DNA from: Thermoprotei archaeon
GTDB lineage: Archaea > Thermoproteota > Thermoprotei_A > Sulfolobales > Fervidicoccaceae
NCBI GenBank assembly: GCA_022759165.1
Contig: JAEMPT010000052.1
Coordinates: 1-8,223 of the forward strand
Reading direction: 5' to 3'
Length of the DNA: 8,223 nt
Made by a program: the position numbers and the translations under genes. Positions 1 to 6,992 of this stretch are shown here, piece by piece; position 1 is the first letter of the stretch; each line of letters begins with the position of its first letter. The notes under the pieces are model-generated. The model saw nothing but the letters and a program-made list of their open reading frames with translations, did not search any database and was not told the origin of the DNA.

Positions 1-1
1 T

Positions 2-91
2 AATACAAGAAGGAATGTCATCGTTGACAAAGCAATTCTACCTTCGATGGGAGATCCCGCTTCTTCTCTTGATTCTCCTAAGTTCAAATGA
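2..91 (+). CDS. Possible 3' end of an unrecognised gene (partial)
   Basis: The second forward frame is open from the left edge to a TGA at 89-91. It would encode the last 29 residues of a protein that begins outside the window; the stretch RNVIVDKAILPSMGDP reads like natural protein. I do not recognise the family. The third forward frame is also open from the edge, to a TAG at 207-209, but its product has an odd Leu-rich run and its first ATG (base 15) has a purine-rich AAGGA directly abutting it, too close for a ribosome site. I therefore prefer the second frame, weakly. If correct, this gene ends about 175 bases before mrp and lies on the same strand. Confidence 0.35.
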   Translation, partial: NTRRNVIVDKAILPSMGDPASSLDSPKFK

Positions 92-149
92 CATGGATCG
101 ACTCTATCCCCTTAGCTCCTGGTTAGAAGGATTTTCGAAGGCTGTTTTA

Positions 150-213
150 CGAGAGGGCTACAAATCTCTCGCTTATAGGGAGGATTTTTCTTCCTTAACT
201 CATCAATAGTTAA
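150..213. other. Three adjacent small hairpins in the gap before mrp
   Basis: Three perfect or near-perfect 6-bp stems follow each other: 150-155 with 166-171 (CGAGAG/CTCTCG, 10-base loop), 179-184 with 189-194 (GGAGGA/TCTTCC, one G-T pair, TTTT loop), and 195-200 with 208-213 (TTAACT/AGTTAA, 7-base loop). The last two abut, so they could stack. They lie in non-coding sequence if the left-edge gene ends at base 91. They could be the folded 3' end of an upstream transcript or a small structured RNA. No poly-T tract follows, so a classical terminator is not evident. The gap 92-267 shows no gene I can support. Confidence 0.35.
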
Positions 214-244
214 ATGTTAAATTAGGTTATGCATTAAAATAAAG
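210..244 (+). promoter_or_regulatory. AT-rich candidate promoter for mrp
   Basis: The stretch before mrp is strongly AT-rich and holds two TATA-like cores, TTAAATTA near 216-223 and ATTAAAATAA near 233-242. Either could place a transcription start between about 245 and 262, just before the ribosome site at 256-260 or within it. No purine-rich TFB element stands out, so the choice between them is open. Confidence 0.3.
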
Positions 245-255
245 TATCTAACTGT

Positions 256-260
256 GGTGA
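256..260 (+). promoter_or_regulatory. Ribosome binding site GGTGA that fixes the mrp start
   Basis: GGTGA matches the archaeal anti-Shine-Dalgarno complement and sits 7 nt before the TTG at 268. The in-frame ATG at 280 has no such site, and an in-frame TGA at 262-264 rules out any earlier start. This decides for the TTG. Confidence 0.7.
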
Positions 261-267
261 TTGAGAA

Positions 268-1119
268 TTGTCAGCTAATATGGCTGAAACGTTGAGAAAA
301 GAGGCGGAAATGAAGGCGAAGGCTTTAAAAAAAACGGGAGAGATCCCGGTCAAGATAATAGTTCTGAGCGGAAAAGGTGGAGTTGGAAAAAGCATCACAA
401 CTGCAAACCTTGCCCTAGCTTTTTCTAAGCTCGGATATAGAGGAAAAGTTGCTATACTTGATGGGGATATACATGGACCAAGCATTCCTATGTATCTGGG
501 CATCGATAATAAGCAGCTTGGTGCTGAGGGGGATAAAATCTTTCCTGTAGAGGGTCCGATGGGAATTAAAGTGGTCAGCGCAAGCTACTTCCTACCAAAA
601 CAGGAACTACCCATAATATGGAGAGGCCCGCTGAAGGTAAAATTCATCAGGGATATGCTAGCATCTGTTGAATGGGGGGAGACGCGAATTCTGTTAATAG
701 ATACTCCTCCAGGGACAGGAGATGAGATACAAGGAATTACGCAATATGTCAACAGGATGAGCGGTGCGGTGGTTGTAACTGCGCCATCAGATGCCTCATT
801 GAATGTCGTAAAAAGAGCTATTACATTCTTGAAAATCGTTAAAGTGCCCTTACTAGGAATAATAGAAAACTTCAGTTTTGTAAGATGTCCAAGTGGAGAG
901 GAGAAACGAATAATGGGTGACGGGGGAAGAAAGGTTGAGGAGGCTTTAGGCGGAAAAATTATAGCGAGCATCCCATACGATCCCTTATTAGCCAACCCTA
1001 TAACAGAAATAGGCAACCCATATGAGGTGGAAGATCTCAGAGGCGATCCCGCTGCAAGGGCATTTATATCTGCAGCAAAAATGATCCTCGAAGAAATGAA
1101 TGGTGGTAAAATTGACTAA
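268..1119 (+). CDS. mrp: Mrp/NBP35-family P-loop ATPase, iron-sulfur carrier type
   Basis: This 283-residue cytoplasmic protein belongs to the Mrp/NBP35/ApbC group of MinD-like (SIMIBI) ATPases, which deliver Fe-S clusters to apoproteins. It has the deviant Walker A GKGGVGKS at residues 35-42, the second signature DGDIHGPS at 65-72, and the switch/Walker B stretch DTPPGTGDE at 145-153. An N-terminal helix of about 25 charged residues precedes the P-loop; there is no extra N-terminal domain or signal peptide. The usual C-terminal CPxC motif, which binds a bridging cluster at the dimer interface, is altered: only Cys207 remains, in RCPSGEE, the second cysteine position being Gly. Cluster carriage is therefore uncertain, though the fold assignment is firm. 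The start is TTG, chosen from the GGTGA 7 nt upstream. The end overlaps the next gene, suggesting a two-gene unit. Confidence 0.95.
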   Translation: MSANMAETLRKEAEMKAKALKKTGEIPVKIIVLSGKGGVGKSITTANLALAFSKLGYRGKVAILDGDIHGPSIPMYLGIDNKQLGAEGDKIFPVEGPMGIKVVSASYFLPKQELPIIWRGPLKVKFIRDMLASVEWGETRILLIDTPPGTGDEIQGITQYVNRMSGAVVVTAPSDASLNVVKRAITFLKIVKVPLLGIIENFSFVRCPSGEEKRIMGDGGRKVEEALGGKIIASIPYDPLLANPITEIGNPYEVEDLRGDPAARAFISAAKMILEEMNGGKID

Positions 1120-1261
1120 ATGGCTGCTTAAATGCCATGAATGCGGTACAGAGTGGTACCTTGAAGTCAGTTTCAATATTGCAGAAATGGGAAAAATTTA
1201 CCACTACTGCAAAGTATGCAAGAAGAATACCTTCCATGATGTTTTGAAGAGAATTGATTGA
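1100..1261 (+). CDS. Small zinc-ribbon protein overlapping the end of mrp
   Basis: This short frame encodes 53 residues from the ATG at 1100, or 49 from the TTG at 1112, and ends at TGA 1259-1261. The product contains CHEC and, 22 residues later, CKVC: two CxxC knuckles that should bind one zinc. Aromatic and basic residues (KWLLK, EWYLEV, KIYHY) surround them, and the C-terminus is FHDVLKRID. The layout suits a tiny nucleic-acid-binding or adaptor zinc ribbon, but I cannot name the family. It overlaps mrp by 20 or 8 nt depending on the start. The ATG has only a weak GAAG upstream, whereas the TTG has GGTGGT at 1102-1107, so the start is unresolved; an in-frame TGA at 1097-1099 excludes anything earlier. 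The tight overlap suggests translational coupling to mrp. The gene is easily lost because of its length. Confidence 0.72.
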   Translation: MVVKLTKWLLKCHECGTEWYLEVSFNIAEMGKIYHYCKVCKKNTFHDVLKRID

Positions 1262-1266
1262 AAAGG

Positions 1267-2634
1267 CTAGTCCAACCAATCGTTTGTTTCAATCTTCCTT
1301 GGAAGGTAATCATCTGCTAGGAATTTGAGACCTTTGCTAGCCATAGCTTCGATTTCTAGCTTGCTATGTGTAAGGAAAAATATACCAATTTCTTTTATCC
1401 ACTTGGGATCCTGGAACCACTGGTACCCTGGAGACCTTTTCACGCTCTTCTTTCCGCTTCTCGTGGTTTTCAATTGCTCACCAACGAACGATCTGTAAAC
1501 TTTGTCCCCGACCAGCTCAACTGCCCTTTCCAAGTCTTTTTCCTTGGCCTTTATTATAAAGTTCCTTCGCTCTTCACTCGTCATAAAAGGCTCTTTGGTA
1601 AGTTTTCCCTTATAGCCAAGTTCTTTCAGTGCTTTAAGAAATCTCTCCTTCTTCTCCTTCCTCAATTTGTCTGGGTTAGATTGCTTGGCTTCCTCCGGGG
1701 TCAAATGAATTTCTCCAAGTGGTACGTCATCTCCGAAAACGTCACTCATAGTTACACCTAAGAAGCGAGCTTTTGGTGTAGCGAGCCTTTCACTTTCATA
1801 GCTTAAAGTGATAGAGCCTATTTTGAAAACGCTGTATATGTAGAACCCATATGGGTCGCTGTCAGCTAAAATATATACAGGTAGCTTCAACTCTTCGTTT
1901 AATCTCCTGACAAATCTTCTCGTAGCTCTGTCTGGCTGGCCGGCGCTAGTGACCAAAATTACCTTGTTTTTCCGCCAAAATCCATGCCTATGCAACTGCT
2001 GAAATACTGCATCTTTCTCTACTACAAGCACATAGTCCGCATTAAAATCGACGAACTCTATTAGATCTGGAGTCGATTCTATTGCATATGCACCGTGTCC
2101 CATTTTGCTCAAGTCAATGATATCGTTCCCGCTCCTGAGCCTCATATCACCGACAACTTTCCCCTTTTCCTTGCTCAGGATAAGCATTTCTTCTCTTAAC
2201 TTATTGGTAAGTACTTCAACGTCTCTGAGGACTGCGTCGCTTTCCTTCTGCTCCTCCCAGGTATTTTTGAATTTATCTCTAGGTGAAACGTGCGGTAATG
2301 TGTGCTTCCCTCTATAGAAAATGTCCCTTATAGTAGGATACTCGTTATTTTTTAGGGCTTCATATATGATCCTGGCCATGAGAACTGTCTGCATAAATGG
2401 CCTGACTTCAGATTCATCAAAGAGCTTCCTAACAAGCTTCTGATTGCCTAGCAAAAGAAGCTTCCGCTTAGGGTCGTATATAGTATTCGATAAAGTTCTC
2501 TTCTTGATTACAAGCGTTGGTTCTTCTCCTTCACTTATCTGCTTAACGATTTTTTCAAATGCTTCTTTTATTGCCCTCATTGATTCTTGTCTTGCCTTCA
2601 AATCTGCTTTATCTTGTAAGGTTTCTGAGCTCAT
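1267..2634 (-). CDS. top6A: DNA topoisomerase VI subunit A (Spo11-like)
   Basis: This is the DNA-cleaving subunit of the archaeal type IIB topoisomerase, an A2B2 enzyme that relaxes and decatenates DNA by a double-strand break with 2-base 5' overhangs. The winged-helix (5Y-CAP) domain carries the catalytic tyrosine, Tyr107 in RDIFYRGKH. The Toprim domain follows, with Glu206 in LVVEKDA and Asp258/Asp260 in ILADSDPYG, which bind magnesium. The C-terminal signature KLEIEAMASKGLKFLADDYL is present. At 455 residues it is longer than the roughly 370-390 usual for archaeal homologues. The extra length lies between the Toprim part and this C-terminal segment, about residues 320-405, and is rich in Lys and Arg. 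The ATG has an AGGAGG site 9 nt upstream, and the gene begins 26 nt after the top6B stop. Its stop codon is 5 bases from that of the convergent zinc-ribbon gene. Confidence 0.97.
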   Translation of the reverse strand: MSSETLQDKADLKARQESMRAIKEAFEKIVKQISEGEEPTLVIKKRTLSNTIYDPKRKLLLLGNQKLVRKLFDESEVRPFMQTVLMARIIYEALKNNEYPTIRDIFYRGKHTLPHVSPRDKFKNTWEEQKESDAVLRDVEVLTNKLREEMLILSKEKGKVVGDMRLRSGNDIIDLSKMGHGAYAIESTPDLIEFVDFNADYVLVVEKDAVFQQLHRHGFWRKNKVILVTSAGQPDRATRRFVRRLNEELKLPVYILADSDPYGFYIYSVFKIGSITLSYESERLATPKARFLGVTMSDVFGDDVPLGEIHLTPEEAKQSNPDKLRKEKKERFLKALKELGYKGKLTKEPFMTSEERRNFIIKAKEKDLERAVELVGDKVYRSFVGEQLKTTRSGKKSVKRSPGYQWFQDPKWIKEIGIFFLTHSKLEIEAMASKGLKFLADDYLPRKIETNDWLD

Positions 2635-2643
2635 CGATGCTCG

Positions 2644-2649
2644 CCTCCT
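2644..2649 (-). promoter_or_regulatory. Strong Shine-Dalgarno AGGAGG for top6A
   Basis: Reading the minus strand, AGGAGG lies 9 nt before the top6A ATG, inside the 26-nt spacer after top6B. It is the strongest ribosome site in the window and suggests that top6A is translated independently from a shared top6BA message. Confidence 0.75.
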
Positions 2650-2660
2650 TTAAGTCAAAT

Positions 2661-4397
2661 CTAGGCTTCATCTTCCCCTTCTCCTTCCTCATTATCGATC
2701 CCTATCGTTTGCTCTGCATATTTTTCCATGGAACTATGAACTGTTGCTATGGAGATAGCCTCCTCTGGTTGCTCTATGAAGGTTTTTATCTTCTTCTTGG
2801 CCATCTCTATTAAGGCCTTCTCTAGTTCCCTTGAAACCTCTGAAGGATGTTTCTTTCCATTTGAGACGAAATATGCGAGGTTTTGTGCTATTTCTGGTAT
2901 ATATTTCATAAAAGTCCTGAATTTTTCTTGAGCTTCTTGCTTCTTTCTTTTCTTCGTCAGGTAAACTCTCAACCTCCTAGCTAATTCCTGTACGGCAGCT
3001 TCAACTTCTTTCCTAATCTCTTCTACGGGGGCTATGCTTTCCTTACCAACTCCCTTGTAAGGAACTTTGGTTGAGGCTACGTGGACTAATACGGCTACTA
3101 CGTCAGTTGGATCTAACTTATAGGTAGTCTTCCAACTGAACTCATCTGAGTTCACAATGCTCCATATGACATCTGCCTTTTCATCGAATAAAAGGGGGAT
3201 CTTGTTCGCGTATCTTAGAAGAGCTACAAATGGTCCCTGTTGTCCTTTGATTGAGTCCTTAGCTATTTCATCCAAGTTTTCTAAAAGTTTTCCTCCATAA
3301 GCTATTCCAGCTTCAACGATGAATGGATGCCCTCCATAGGACTTTGGCTTTCTCGTTATTGCATCAACGAATTCGGCCTGTAAAACTTCCTTTAGCCCTA
3401 TCTTTATTAGCTCTTCTCCTATAGGTGAAAGCGATTCCGCTGAAGGAGCAATGAACTTAGTTTCCTTCATAGCTTTGTAAAGTCTTTCAAGTTCAATGTT
3501 AGTCAAAGAGGAGACCTTCTTCCCCGGTTCAATATTAGCTTTTTTTAATATCTCTTCAGCCTTTTTCTCTCCAACTCTTTGGAAACCTTTTATAAGGAAT
3601 TCTTTAGTAGAAGCAGAAGGTCTTTCGGATATCATTAACTTCAACATTTCTAAATCGACTCCGATTGGATGCGGTTTTGTTTCTTTTGGAGGAACCGGGA
3701 GTTTGTTAGTAACTCTTCTATAAACTGTTACTTCTTGGTCTTGACCTTCTGCTTCAGTACTTGGAGAAATGAAAATTATATCAGCATAGGGGGCGATTAT
3801 TGCTGTTCTTTTTAAGTAGACTGAAATGTAATCTCTAGTTCGTTTACTCCATTCGCCTTCTAGAGTGAGCTTCACTATTGTTCCGTGCCATTTGCTGGAC
3901 TTGGGCCATTCGCCCTCTTCAAGCACAAGCGGCTCATTTTTATCCATTTTTATCATTAGTTTATAGAAATATACCCTTTTTGAGTTCATGGTACTACTGT
4001 ATATCTCAAAAGGCTTTCCAGTGTTCTGCTGCCCGTAAAGTATAGCCATTTTAGCACCGAGACCGTACATCCCCCTCGTTTGCTTCAATTTATACTTAGA
4101 AGAGAAGAGAACTCTGCCAAACGCGTCCGGAATTATAGTGCTAGGTATTCCTATGCCATTGTCCTCTACAGTTACAGTAAAGTAGCTGGGGTTATTGGGG
4201 TCCTCCTTAGAAATTCTAAGGGTTATCCTAGGGAGAATGCCGTAGACCTCTGTGGCATCTAAGCTATTTTCAAAAAATTCTCTAACCGTTTGATACATTG
4301 CCCTAGATGCGCTGGTGAAGCCGGCAATTTCTTTGTTCCTATAGAAAAACTCAGCCGGGCTCATCTGCCTGAAAGATTCCGCGGTGCTCTCTGCCAT
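2661..4397 (-). CDS. top6B: DNA topoisomerase VI subunit B (GHKL ATPase)
   Basis: This 578-residue protein is the ATPase subunit of topoisomerase VI; ATP binding dimerises it and gates DNA passage through the A subunits. The N-terminal GHKL domain shows motif N (Glu43/Asn44 in FFENSLDA), motif G1 (EDNGIGIP, 78-85, with Asp79 expected to contact adenine) and motif G2 (RGMYGLGAK, 108-116). A helix-two-turn-helix stretch follows near 260-300 (FQRVGEKKAEEILKK). The transducer domain comes next, with the conserved HVASTKVPYKGVGKESIA segment at 439-456, where the ATP-sensing switch lysine should lie. The length is slightly above the usual 530 or so, partly from an acidic tail (DNEEGEGEDEA). The ATG is the first in-frame start after a TGA; only a weak GGAAG-type site precedes it. 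It is the first gene of the top6BA pair. Confidence 0.97.
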   Translation of the reverse strand: MAESTAESFRQMSPAEFFYRNKEIAGFTSASRAMYQTVREFFENSLDATEVYGILPRITLRISKEDPNNPSYFTVTVEDNGIGIPSTIIPDAFGRVLFSSKYKLKQTRGMYGLGAKMAILYGQQNTGKPFEIYSSTMNSKRVYFYKLMIKMDKNEPLVLEEGEWPKSSKWHGTIVKLTLEGEWSKRTRDYISVYLKRTAIIAPYADIIFISPSTEAEGQDQEVTVYRRVTNKLPVPPKETKPHPIGVDLEMLKLMISERPSASTKEFLIKGFQRVGEKKAEEILKKANIEPGKKVSSLTNIELERLYKAMKETKFIAPSAESLSPIGEELIKIGLKEVLQAEFVDAITRKPKSYGGHPFIVEAGIAYGGKLLENLDEIAKDSIKGQQGPFVALLRYANKIPLLFDEKADVIWSIVNSDEFSWKTTYKLDPTDVVAVLVHVASTKVPYKGVGKESIAPVEEIRKEVEAAVQELARRLRVYLTKKRKKQEAQEKFRTFMKYIPEIAQNLAYFVSNGKKHPSEVSRELEKALIEMAKKKIKTFIEQPEEAISIATVHSSMEKYAEQTIGIDNEEGEGEDEA

Positions 4398-4467
4398 TTG
4401 CCATCGCTTCCATTGGCTACAATTTCATTTTTCTCATAGTTAACTCTCTTCAATATCTCTATGCCTA

Positions 4468-4488
4468 GCTATTTAATACTTTTAACCT
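4468..4488 (-). promoter_or_regulatory. Candidate TATA promoter for top6BA
   Basis: In the 100-base gap between deoxyhypusine synthase and top6B, the minus strand reads GGTTAAAAGTATTAAATAG, which offers TATA-like cores TTAAAAG and ATTAAATA. Transcription would begin near 4445-4460, giving a leader of about 50-60 nt. No poly-T terminator follows the upstream gene, so read-through from rtcB-dys is also possible. Confidence 0.4.
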
Positions 4489-4497
4489 TAGCTATTT

Positions 4498-5436
4498 TCA
4501 ATAGAGAGATGAAGCTAATATTGGGAGTATCAAAGTAGCGTCGCCATAAACCACAACGTGTCGTGCTCCTTTTTTCAGCTTACCCCAAGAGATCGCCTCC
4601 CTTGTCTGAGCCCCGCTCAAGCTCCCATCGTACTCTGGAGCAGTAGTAATGTATACAGCGTAGTCTAAACCTCCTTTAAACTGATTCCACCAGATTACGT
4701 GATGCTTACTGATGCCTCCACCGATAGAAAGGGCCATACTTTTTTCCTCCATAGATTCGAAAACCATATCCTCAAGCAACTTTTCATCCAAAGTTAAGTC
4801 TATGCTTATTTTATACAGTCTTCCATAAATCAATGCGTTAGTCCCAAAACTGCCGTCATAGAAACCTGGAACGATCACTGGCACGTTTTTTTCATATGCT
4901 GCTCTAAGTATAGAATTTGGATCCTCTAATCTTTTTCCAGCTAACGCGAGCAATTCATGAGGGGCTACGGTTTTGCCCCTAAGCTCCCCGAAGAGGTCCT
5001 TAACGAAACTCTCTACAACGGGGCCATAACTCTCCACGGGTACAAGTATATTTCCAAGCCTGTGAATCTCCATTTCATAGAGCATTAGGTCGTCGAACTC
5101 AAACCTTCCTTTGTAGTATCCTGGTCCTACAGCCTTGGCTATATCATGGTCTAGCGTGCCGGTAGTGGTTATTATAACGTTGAAATGACCGTCTCTTATT
5201 AGCTTTGCAATTAGCCCCCTGAGCCCGGTCGATACCAAATTACCAGTAAAAGATAAAAATTTTAGCTTGCTCTCCCGTGAACCTTCCTTTAGTATATCGG
5301 CAGCTTCAGCTAGATGGCCAGCCATGAAGCCATGTATCTGAGCATAATATTTCAGAAGCTCTTTGGCTCCTATCAAAGCTTCATTGTTCGGAGGGGCATC
5401 GATGATTTTTTCTTTCAGGACTTCTTCTTTCCTCAT
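4498..5436 (-). CDS. dys: Deoxyhypusine synthase
   Basis: This enzyme uses NAD+ and spermidine to transfer an aminobutyl group to one lysine of the translation factor aIF5A, the key step of hypusine formation. The 312-residue protein carries the family motifs NLVSTGLRG (66-74), TTGTLDHDIAK (91-101), ESYG, VPVIVPGFYDGSFGTN, SIGGGISKHH (237-246) and WWNQFKGGLDYAVYITTAPE. The active-site lysine is Lys286 in EAISWGK. I chose the ATG at 5436, 7 nt after the rtcB stop, because crenarchaeal homologues as I remember them begin at the equivalent of MRKEEVLKEK. A TTG at 5463, preceded by GGATGA 6 nt upstream, would add nine residues (MASQRGKTE) and overlap rtcB by 20 nt; it cannot be excluded. Coupled translation with rtcB is likely. 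Confidence 0.96.
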   Translation of the reverse strand: MRKEEVLKEKIIDAPPNNEALIGAKELLKYYAQIHGFMAGHLAEAADILKEGSRESKLKFLSFTGNLVSTGLRGLIAKLIRDGHFNVIITTTGTLDHDIAKAVGPGYYKGRFEFDDLMLYEMEIHRLGNILVPVESYGPVVESFVKDLFGELRGKTVAPHELLALAGKRLEDPNSILRAAYEKNVPVIVPGFYDGSFGTNALIYGRLYKISIDLTLDEKLLEDMVFESMEEKSMALSIGGGISKHHVIWWNQFKGGLDYAVYITTAPEYDGSLSGAQTREAISWGKLKKGARHVVVYGDATLILPILASSLY

Positions 5437-5443
5437 CTCAGTT

Positions 5444-6892
5444 TTACCCCTTTGTGACGCCAATTGGTCTCATCCTTGCAACCAACTTGCCTATTCCAAC
5501 TTTATCTGCAACCAAAGCTACTCTGTCAACATCTTTATAAGCAGAAGGTGACTCTTCTACCAGCACCCCCTTAGATGCTGCCCTGACATATATTCCCTGT
5601 CTTCCTAGTTCCTTTAGAATTTGGTCGGCAGTATAATTCTTGAGCGCTTTTGATCTACTCATCCATCTCCCTGCTCCATGGGGCGCTGTGAACCAAGTAC
5701 GCTCTCCCTGTGGAGTACCAACCAACACATAACTAGCCGTTCCCATCGAGCCTGGGATAAGAACGACCTGTCCCACCTGACGATGGTCTACTGGCACTTC
5801 GGGATTTTCCGGAGGAAAAGCCCTCGTGGCTCCTTTCCTATGCACTACTAACCTCGTCCTTTTTCCATCCACAGTATATTCTTCCACCTTGGCGATGTTG
5901 TGAGCTACATCGTAAACTATTTCGAGGCCAAGCTTGTCATCATCTGTGGAGAAAACCTTCTTGAAGCTCTCCCTAACCCAGTGTGTGATCAATTGTCTAT
6001 TAGTCCAGGCATAGTTAGCAGCAGCAGCCATCGCCTTAAAGTAATCTTGGCCCTCTTCAGAATTGAATGGTATACTCGCCAATTCCCTGTCGGGTGGAGC
6101 GACGCCGTACTTTTTCATAACCCTCTCCATTATTTGTAGGTAATCGCTTGCTACCTGATGACCTAGTCCTCTGCTTCCCGTATGTATCATGACGGTTATC
6201 TGGCCCTCGTGGGTTATGCCTATTTGCTTAGCTATCTTCTGATCGAAAATTTTGTCTACAATCTGGACTTCGAGGAAATGATTGCCACTACCTAGGCTTC
6301 CTAGTTCGGGTGCGCCTCTACTCTTGGCCCTCTGCGATACTTTTGAAGAATCAGCTATCTTCCAACTTCCTTTTTCTTCAATATGCTCCGGATCTTCGCT
6401 CCTTCCGTAACCTTTTTCTATGGCCCATTCAACTCCTCTGTCAAGGACTTCATTTAGCTGAGTTGTTGTAACTTTTATCTTACCTTCGCTTCCAAGGCCG
6501 CTAGGTACATTTACAGAGAGCTCGTCGACGAGCTCTCTTATTTTTCCTTTAACATCTTCAAAATCAAGCTCAGTCCTAAGTAACCTGACACCGCAGTTTA
6601 TATCATAACCTACCCCTCCAGGACTTATCACCCCTCCATCTTCAATGCTCATTCCTGCAACGCCACCTATCGGAAATCCGTATCCTTGGTGACCATCTGG
6701 CATGACGTAGCTAGCTCTAACAATACCATTTAGGCAAGCCACGTTAGCAGCCTGTTCCAGTGTTAGATCTTCCTGCATTTTGGAAATGAGGAACTCATCT
6801 GCGAATATGATAGCTGGAACTCTCATGCATGGCTTTTCTCCTCTCTCGATCTTCCATTCATAGTCGTTTACTTTCTTCACTAAAGCTGGCAT
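5444..6892 (-). CDS. rtcB: RNA-splicing ligase RtcB
   Basis: RtcB joins RNA 2',3'-cyclic-phosphate (or 3'-phosphate) ends to 5'-OH ends with GTP and Mn2+; in archaea it seals tRNA exon halves after intron removal. At 482 residues the protein has the normal archaeal length. Metal and guanylate ligands are all visible: Asp97 and Cys100 (GYDINCGVR), Asn204/His205 (GSGNHFLE), His237 (MIHTGSRGLGHQ) and His331 (DVAHNIA). His405 in APHGAGR is the residue that becomes guanylylated, and the near-terminal Lys481 is present. HRKGATRAFPP at 351-361 is also diagnostic. No intein interrupts the active site, unlike in some archaeal RtcB genes. The ATG has GAGGTGA 7 nt upstream. Deoxyhypusine synthase follows at once. 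Its usual helper, Archease, is not in this window. Confidence 0.98.
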   Translation of the reverse strand: MPALVKKVNDYEWKIERGEKPCMRVPAIIFADEFLISKMQEDLTLEQAANVACLNGIVRASYVMPDGHQGYGFPIGGVAGMSIEDGGVISPGGVGYDINCGVRLLRTELDFEDVKGKIRELVDELSVNVPSGLGSEGKIKVTTTQLNEVLDRGVEWAIEKGYGRSEDPEHIEEKGSWKIADSSKVSQRAKSRGAPELGSLGSGNHFLEVQIVDKIFDQKIAKQIGITHEGQITVMIHTGSRGLGHQVASDYLQIMERVMKKYGVAPPDRELASIPFNSEEGQDYFKAMAAAANYAWTNRQLITHWVRESFKKVFSTDDDKLGLEIVYDVAHNIAKVEEYTVDGKRTRLVVHRKGATRAFPPENPEVPVDHRQVGQVVLIPGSMGTASYVLVGTPQGERTWFTAPHGAGRWMSRSKALKNYTADQILKELGRQGIYVRAASKGVLVEESPSAYKDVDRVALVADKVGIGKLVARMRPIGVTKG

Positions 6893-6899
6893 CCAAACT

Positions 6900-6906
6900 T
6901 CACCTC
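6900..6906 (-). promoter_or_regulatory. Shine-Dalgarno GAGGTGA for rtcB
   Basis: On the minus strand GAGGTGA lies 7 nt before the rtcB ATG, the same spacing as GGTGA before mrp, and confirms this start. Confidence 0.75.
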
Positions 6907-6948
6907 TTAGTTACACAATATCAATTTTAAGCAAATACATCAAGCTTC

Positions 6949-6992
6949 GTATATATACAAAGAGTTCTTTTTTGTTTTATTAGTTTTATAGC
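6949..6992 (-). promoter_or_regulatory. Two candidate TATA boxes upstream of rtcB
   Basis: Reading the minus strand, TATAAAA (6990 to 6984) and GTATATATAC (6958 to 6949) are both good TATA elements. They are separated by an A-rich stretch at 6965-6980. They would give rtcB leaders of roughly 70 and 35 nt respectively. The nearer box, which leaves a short leader containing the ribosome site, is the likelier one. A promoter here would separate rtcB-dys from the upstream Ncs2-like gene. Confidence 0.5.

Noticed and set aside
120..150. TTCGAA (134-139) resembling a tRNA T-loop
   Set aside because: The flanking bases do not form a 5-bp T-stem, and no acceptor or anticodon stem can be drawn around it.
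15..209. 64-residue forward frame before mrp
   Set aside because: Its ATG has a purine run directly abutting it rather than spaced upstream, the product has a low-complexity Leu run, it covers the hairpin cluster, and the second frame over 2-91 reads more like protein. Not excluded, since the frame is also open to the left edge.
585..1016. 143-residue minus-strand frame inside mrp
   Set aside because: It is fully opposite the well-supported mrp gene and shows no recognisable motif.
1366..1761. 131-residue plus-strand frame inside top6A
   Set aside because: It lies antisense to the conserved C-terminal part of Top6A; its composition reflects the complement of that gene and no domain is visible.
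6964..6992. T-rich run on the plus strand as a terminator
   Set aside because: No plus-strand gene lies upstream of it; it is better read as the A-rich flank of the minus-strand rtcB promoter.
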